Positions 58,210-64,000 of a DNA stretch of 64,000 nucleotides are shown here, piece by piece. The number at the start of each line of letters is the position of its first letter. The first letter of the stretch is position 1. Below the pieces are notes generated by a model. The model was not told the DNA's origin and did no database searches. It saw nothing but the letters and a program-made list of their open reading frames with translations. Made by a program: the position numbers and the translations under genes. The stretch covers positions 3,534,001 through 3,598,000 of the forward strand of contig PYIU01000002.1 in the NCBI GenBank assembly GCA_003415625.1, in the 5' to 3' direction. The DNA comes from Aquanectria penicillioides. Its lineage: Eukaryota > Ascomycota > Sordariomycetes > Hypocreales > Nectriaceae.

Positions 58210-59408
58210 TTATATTCGTAGCATGTCAGATATACACGGCGCTGCGCTGACGGAGGGTTTCAATCTGACAGTTCTCTCCGTCACGCTCCATTCTCTTAGT
58301 CGGCATCGTCAAGCAACATTTTTTTGGGCGTTATGGCGCGAGTTGATTTTGGTCTGAAACTTGGCCACGAGCAAAATTCGGTTCCGCAGGATTTAGAAAA
58401 ACCTGTATAACTACGCACTCCGCAACCAAGCAGGCTCGCATGGCAGGAATGTAGAATGTTTAAGAATTTCGGTGTGAAAACGGTGTGACTACACAGCGGT
58501 GCGGTCTGCAACGGTGGAGGTGTCGTCAGGGATACATGGAGAACGATATGGATATAAAATGGACTAGGAATTAGATACCCACAGCTCCAATGTACTTTGA
58601 TGAGAATTGAATTTGAACCTGTCTGGGTTTATTTTATCTTCCTTTTTGGAGGGGGTGTGTGACTATGACTATGCACACGGGTGCATGTAGGGTCAAATGT
58701 AATTGCTAACACTAGTTCGAGTGATCTAGGGTAGGTCCCTGTCACAAACGTGGAATTTCTGCTTCACTATGTTTTTGAAAGAATATCAACTTTAAGGGGT
58801 TGGGTTTCTTTATCTAATGAAAAATGATGTATGTATCTCTTTCTTCGGTTGTCTACCCTGATTTTTTGTTGAATGCTATACTGTAGATGTCTCAATACGC
58901 TTCGTTATGAGATTTCGGACTCTCCCTCCATGACAAGGTAGCCAGCCTAGCCCAAATTCTCATTCACACCACGTGAAAACTCAGCGCAGGAAAATTCATA
59001 GTAGAGCAACTTCGTGTATATATATGTCTTGGAGGGGCTTTTCCAACCCAATCTGCCCCTATCCACAAGGGAAAAAAAAAAAAAAAAGGAAAAGAAAAAA
59101 GGCGAACACCTTGTCTATCAGCACCCAGGTTTTCATTCTAGTGGATGGACATGCCCCCATGCCGAAAACCAGAAAACCCCCACAACCAGCCAAACACGCT
59201 CCCAGACAGGAATCAGAACAAAAACAAAGCAATCCTGAATGAGCAAGGAAACCGAGAGGACCTTTTTTGAAGGTCTCATGCAGAGTCAATCTAACCCCAA
59301 AAGATAAAAAGAAGAACGCCAACCTAATATGCCAACCTTGCCCCCAAATAATGCACCTTGATGTTTCTATAGGTCATCAAACACAATCGAACCGCCAATT
59401 GGCGCACG
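58210..59408. other. Convergent CstF-64 / CorA 3' region
   Basis: 1.2 kb, AT-rich, with an A16 run at 59072-59087. Both 3' UTRs should lie here. No gene is supported. Confidence 0.45.
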
Positions 59409-62056
59409 CTAGACAATGTTGTAAACCCTTTTTGCAATGAGATAGCAGGCAAGGCCGAAAAAGACCAGGCCCGCTGCGATCCAGGCAAACCACGTAAGAT
59501 CACCCTCGTATTCTTGTCCTGGCACCCACACATTCATGCCCCACAGACCTGTGATGATATTCATAGGAAGAACGATGGTACCGAGGACGGTGAGCTTTCC
59601 AAGCACATCAGCTGTCTGTTCTTGGCGCTCGTTCATGCGGATGTTGATCTGGGCGAGGTAGTTGCCATGAGATCGAGCAAGTAACCTGCGACAATTAGCA
59701 CGGCCCATCCGAGGCGTGAGCGATGAGGGCACAGGATAGCAAGACTTACTTTTCGTAATGACTGAGATTAGACGTCATTGTGACAATGTGGTCCTGAATG
59801 TCACCAAGATAGAGACCGATTTCGGAGCGTGGTGCAACCTCCCAACGTTCATTGCAACGCTTCGCAAAGCCTTTGATGACATCGGCTTTGTTCCCCAATA
59901 GTCGATACAGGCTCATCACCCTCTTCCTGCAGTCGCCGACGCGCCGCAACATGTCGGTGCTGGGATCGGAAACTGTGACTGAATCGTCTAGTCTTGATGG
60001 ATCTTCACTCTTCATGCGTTTTTCTGCAGAGGAGTGCATCTTCAATATTGCGTCATCGATCTCGTCCACCTCATCTTCAATGTTCTGAATGAGTGGTTGG
60101 AAGACGTCGGTGATGTCATCTATGATAGCGTAAGAGATCCAGTCGGATGATAGGATAAGATAGTCCTTGAGCTGACGGATTCGACGGCGGACATTTGCGG
60201 GGTGTGGTGTCGGTGAGAAGTGGAAACTTAGAACGCCTTCTCGGAAAACGACAACGTACATGTCGACCGGTTCCATGAAGTTTTCGCTGTTATTGTCTTG
60301 ATCAAAGGACCGGTAATTGACGAAGTAGTAATGGCGAAATAGCTCGACTTTTTCACGAGCTTCCTGCAGCATGATGTCTTCTGCGGTGAGTGGATGAATA
60401 CCAAAGGCCTTGGCGATAACCTTCATCTCGGGCTCGGTGGGGCATAGTACATCAAGCCACCAGACAGGTCGCTCACCGTATCTGATAACCTTTTCATTAG
60501 TCTCTACGGCCGAGGTCTGAGTAGGTTTCGGTGCCTCGTCGGCGGGCTTTTGTCCAGAGGGGGTCGCACGACCCGAGTCACTCCTCGATGTGACGTGGGA
60601 AAGAGGATCTCTTGAGGGTGAAAATACACCTTCTGATCGGCCTTCGTGGATTTCGCGTGTGGTCGAAAGAGATGGTTGGCGTGTAGAACCCTTTGAACCC
60701 ACTTCATGGCCGCCACTCAGTCGGTGCACAGTCAGGGGCACGCCAAGGGGATCCTCCTCCTCATCACTGTCATCCGATGAAGACAGAATTGGAGGATCTG
60801 GAATAAATAGCTCCCTAAAGCCGGCACCAGACTGGACGAGTTCCGAGATGGTCTGGCTGTGGATTGTGCTTTGGAATTCCTCGTTGAAGTACGTAAACCT
60901 GTATGGCGACTCGTCGTCCGTTTGAAACCAGCCCTTTCGAACAGGGCGTAGCCGGCCATTGATAAGCTGGGGCTCCGTGATCCTCTTGACTCGGCGTTCT
61001 TCGCTTCGGCCCTCTTTCTCCATGTGACTCCATTCCTCGAGAGTCGCCAGATCAGGCCATTGACCTCGACGCCGTCGGGTTCTGTATCGGCGAGCTTCCC
61101 GGCTCCTGGACTGTGTGTCTTCGTCGTCGCCCAGCTCTGACATGTCAGGCCCAGGGAAACAAACATCTTGCTGAGCTTGGATCGTCGCCCTCCTCTTATG
61201 ATCGCTTCGATTGTCTCTCAGAGCGCTCCCGACATCTGACGCGTCCACAACGGAACGTCTTGGGGAGTCATCACGTAAACTAATGTCATCCCTGATCATG
61301 ACATCTCCGAAACTCATCTCGATGCGATCATTCGCGGTGAAAGATGGAGACCCAGGCATGGAAGGGGGGTGGTTCACATCATAGCGATCCTTTCCACTGA
61401 TGGAGGTGTCCAGTCTCGTCATCGACGACTTGACTGATGCTCGTCGACTTCGGGGCCGACTTGGTCTCACATCGCTCGCGCCGTAGCCGGCGAGGCCCGT
61501 CTGGGAGCCTCGTAGTCTCGGTTCGCCGAGTAGTGGCGCTGATTCATCCCATCTTCCAGGCGTGTTGGATTCGTCTCCGCTATTTACCACTTGCATTGAT
61601 CGTAGTCGGCTGCTACTTTGGCCTGTGAAGCTCGGCGTGAAGGGCGAGACGTGGCCTGGGGCCGTCGAGGAACGCCTAATGCGCATGGATTGGTGATCCC
61701 TTGGTAACTGTAAGTCAGCCGGTTCTGCCTCAATGCTTGCCGGCCTTTGGAGCTCACCTGTGATCCAAGAAGACCTCGCTGTCGACGCTGGTGCCGCTTC
61801 CGTTCGCAGCAGGTATCTTGTAGAACGGCTCTCTCGACTGGTGCTGAGAGCTCTCGTGCCCATCGTCCTCATCAAGGGCAGCAAAGCTCTTTCTGCGCGA
61901 CCGTTTCTTCTTGCCGCCTCGATGGCCCTTTCTCTTCTTCGGCTTCGGGTGATCGGTCGCGTTGGAATTTGATGCCGAGGCTCCTGGTGGTGGGTTCGGG
62001 GCTGGCGATGCGGGCTTGGACGTGTTGGCCAGCGTGGTGAACCGATTGCTGGACAT
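59409..62056 (-). CDS. CorA-family Mg2+ transporter (MNR2/ALR-like)
   Basis: Three exons on the minus strand: 62056-61758, 61699-59750 and 59685-59409, encoding 841 aa. The first ATG is 62056; the longer frame upstream begins only with TTG. The N-terminus has the RGGKKKRSRRKSFAAL cluster seen in fungal Mnr2-like proteins. The CorA domain starts near WWLDVLCPTEPEMKVIAKAFGIHPLTAEDI. The last exon holds two TM segments with the GMN filter in LWGMNVWVPG, and FAWIAAGLVFFGLACYLI. The long N-terminal half is disordered with Ser/Arg clusters. The intron 1 acceptor is AAG rather than the closer CAG, because reading phase needs it. The vacuolar (Mnr2) or plasma-membrane (Alr) location is not certain. 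Confidence 0.9.
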
Positions 62057-62998
62057 ATTGAACAGCTGCCCGGAAGCCGGTTGCAGGTTTTTGAAGATCC
62101 CAGGAACAGCGGGAGATGATGGTGGCGGTCCTCGTAAAATTTCGGTAGGGAGAGTCAATTGCTGGTTAGAAAGGCTGGCAGTTAGGGTGACTTGTGTGGG
62201 TGATGATGTCAGGTATCTATGTTGGCGGCCGGTTGGCGGCGATGGGGCAAGCCAGCTTCATTGGCCTAGGGCCCTGGACCCATTCTGTAGGCAGCCGGCC
62301 GCTAATTTCACAGCAGGTTACAGCGCGCAAGTGTCCCCGCAGCGGGGTTCAGACCAGCCAGCTCAGCCAGCTACAGCTGACAGGTCGGTAACCGTAACCA
62401 TACCGTTGGATCCTGGATCGACGATAACGTCTCCTAGACTTGCAAGGGTCTGGGTGCACAATGCGCAAGCGAGGGCCGCCTGATGTACCTACGACCCTGA
62501 ACTCAACTGAGCTGCTTTGTCAAACCTGAGTAAAATTTGTTTCGCCAAGACTCAACATTGGCATTGATTTTTATGTGGTGTGCATTTCGAGTCACCCTTT
62601 CTCGTCCGTTGGTTCACAACAGTCATGACAGGTTGGGGGCTCCCGCCTTCATGGTGCCGTTCCATGCTATTAACCACATGTTTCGCCACTTCCTCCCTTG
62701 TTCCAATAACTTCATCCCACGTTGTCGAATAAATGCGCCTTTTGTCCCAGGCCCTGGTCTAAGCTTGTGTGTGTGCTGGCTGTGATTCTTTGCCCATGCG
62801 GAGCCAATGTCTAAATAGAGATATGGGCACACGATACCATAGACTAGCCATTGACTCCAGCATCATGTGCCTCACAGACAACACAACCCATAGCTCCACT
62901 GATCACACATGCATGAGAACATATGATAATTCCCGTAGAGTAATGTGAGAGGTTATTATACCTCAATAGCGGACACTCGATCCAACGATCTTACTCAA
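62057..62998. promoter_or_regulatory. CorA upstream region
   Basis: About 940 nt between the CorA start and the tRNA gene. It should hold the CorA promoter. No gene seen. Confidence 0.45.
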
Positions 62999-63080
62999 GG
63001 CGCGGTGGCAGAGTGGTCTAATGCGTGTGACTAGAAATCACATCTCCTCGGAGGCGTCTGTTCGAATCAGGCCCGCGTCG
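62999..63080 (+). tRNA. tRNA-Ser(AGA)
   Basis: An 82-nt cloverleaf. The acceptor stem GGCGCGG pairs with CCGCGTC (one G-U) with a G discriminator. The A box is TGGCAGAGTGG. The anticodon loop CTAGAAA has anticodon AGA between GTGA and TCAC. A long variable arm (CTCC-TC-GGAG) makes it class II, as in tRNA-Ser. The T arm has the B box TTCGAATC. It has no intron. It reads UCU and, through inosine, other UCN codons. Confidence 0.96.
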
Positions 63081-63091
63081 CATGAAGTCTC

Positions 63092-63104
63092 TTTTCCTTT
63101 TTTT
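63092..63104 (+). terminator. RNA polymerase III terminator
   Basis: TTTT followed by TTTTTTT, starting 12 nt after the tRNA 3' end. Confidence 0.8.
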
Positions 63105-63403
63105 GATGATTTCCGCGCGAGATTGATTTTTATCATTTTTATCTAACTATACGTACATACAAAGTCTCACACTATTGTGGAATATGTATAGGAGGCTGGC
63201 CATGGATGAGGTGGCTATGAGTTGGGAAGCCCTCGTTATCCAAGAAATATATTCCTTTGATTGATCATATGTCCGAATCTAGCAGTCTCTCTCGCTCGTC
63301 CCTATGGCCTTTGCAAACTCTCACACTGCCTGGGTATATTTTTTTTATTCACCTCCACCCCATCTTGTTAGTCTTTGTACGTACGCATCTCTTCGCACCA
63401 CCC
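63105..63403. other. tRNA / NOC4 3' region
   Basis: About 300 nt, AT-rich, no gene seen. Confidence 0.45.
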
Positions 63404-64000
63404 TTATGCGACCTGACCCCCTCCGAAATCCCAGAGCTTGACAAGGAGGCTGTCTTGCTCAGGCTCTGGGCCATCATGTGGCATGAAAACCTTCTTGGGA
63501 ATCTGGAACTCAATGACCGGAGCCTTTTTGACATCCTTGGATACCTCTGCTTCGAGAAGCTAGATTCTGTCAGAATTGTGAATGGATAATGGCCTGGAAT
63601 ACTTACAGTAGAGTATGAGTGATCGAGAAAGTCCTCGATATTGTACGATTGCTTCGTGAATTGTTCGGAAATGATTTTTGAAATGGTGGCGACATTCGGA
63701 TGATAGTGGGATTGAAGTTGGACCAGTTCCCAGAGACAGCTGTCGATAGCATGGGTCTCCATGGGGTCTGTCTCGTTTGGCAGGAACGGATCCTCTGCGC
63801 CATGCTCGTTGACCTGCCTTTTAATCCGAGAGTCTCTTGTCTCTCGGTGAACCATGAAGGTACAGGATGGGTGGCGCTTGAGGAGGTTGTAGATCCAGGG
63901 GGTCAGAAAGACAATGGCGCTTGGGGGTGCATTCAACGCCAGCCGAGAAAGTCGCTTCACAAAACTGGCCACAAGGGCAGCCGGAAGATGAGTAGACCCA
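63404..64000 (-). CDS. NOC4: Nucleolar complex protein NOC4, 3' end (partial)
   Basis: Two terminal exons on the minus strand: 64000 (cut by the edge) to 63607, and 63559-63404. The intron starts GTAAGT and ends CTAG, joining in phase 0. About 180 residues are visible. They begin THLPAALVASFVKRLSRLALNAPPSAIVFLTPWIYNLLKRHP, the CBF/Noc4 domain signature, and end in a segment with the LLEAEVSKDVKKAPVIEF and KLWDFGGG motifs. With Nop14 it supports nucleolar maturation of the small ribosomal subunit (family knowledge). The N-terminal part lies outside the window. Confidence 0.93.

Noticed and set aside
1..64000. Transposons, CRISPR arrays, secondary-metabolite cluster, viral copies
   Set aside because: Looked for transposase, reverse transcriptase, PKS/NRPS or long terminal repeats and found none; CRISPR is not expected in a fungal nucleus.

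Overview
The window is nuclear DNA from a filamentous ascomycete, most likely a sordariomycete of the Hypocreales type. This is inferred from short GT-AG introns (about 47-95 nt) with CTAAC/CTGAC branch sites, pyrimidine-rich leaders, and a set of single-copy fungal housekeeping genes. The species cannot be named from sequence alone. No transposon, CRISPR array, secondary-metabolite cluster or bacterial-style operon was seen. There are 23 supported protein genes, one of them cut by the right edge, and one tRNA gene. Exon structures were worked out by hand from splice signals, reading phase and family motifs.

Layout. 1-5.7 kb: a gene-poor stretch that may be the promoter and long leader of HAP2 (CCAAT-binding factor). 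8-14.5 kb: an APH-type kinase-like enzyme, the vacuolar TRP channel YVC1, a cysteine-rich small protein and the methyltransferase MTQ2. 14.8-23.1 kb: SmD1, cullin-3, LSM2 and the crosslink nuclease PSO2/SNM1. 23.8-26.1 kb: a DUF7053-like protein and a seven-TM receptor. 28.8-38.1 kb: a Ste20/GCK kinase, TEL2, the NEDD8 E1 subunit UBA3 and RNA polymerase I/III subunit AC40. 39.7-49.8 kb: a spliced 60-aa microprotein, nucleoporin NUP159, proteasome beta-2 (PUP1) and a Sel1-repeat DSF2/Nif1-like protein. 49.8-54.7 kb: a second gene desert. 54.7-64 kb: ERV46, a CstF-64/Rna15-like factor, a CorA magnesium transporter, tRNA-Ser(AGA) and the 3' end of NOC4.

Functional links are loose, as expected in a fungal chromosome. 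UBA3 starts the neddylation pathway whose main targets are cullins such as the CUL3 encoded here. SmD1 and LSM2 both serve spliceosomal snRNPs and share an intron position. AC40 and NOC4 serve ribosome production. Genes mostly alternate strand, giving shared divergent promoters and convergent 3' ends.

The most interesting points are a predicted 6-nt microexon in UBA3 that supplies part of the nucleotide-binding strand; the identical first-intron position in the SmD1 and LSM2 paralogues; two genes (NUP159 and the GCK kinase) whose reading frames break by one base; a seven-copy APLPPD motif array in NUP159; and two small uncharacterised proteins. No wholly new multi-gene system was found.
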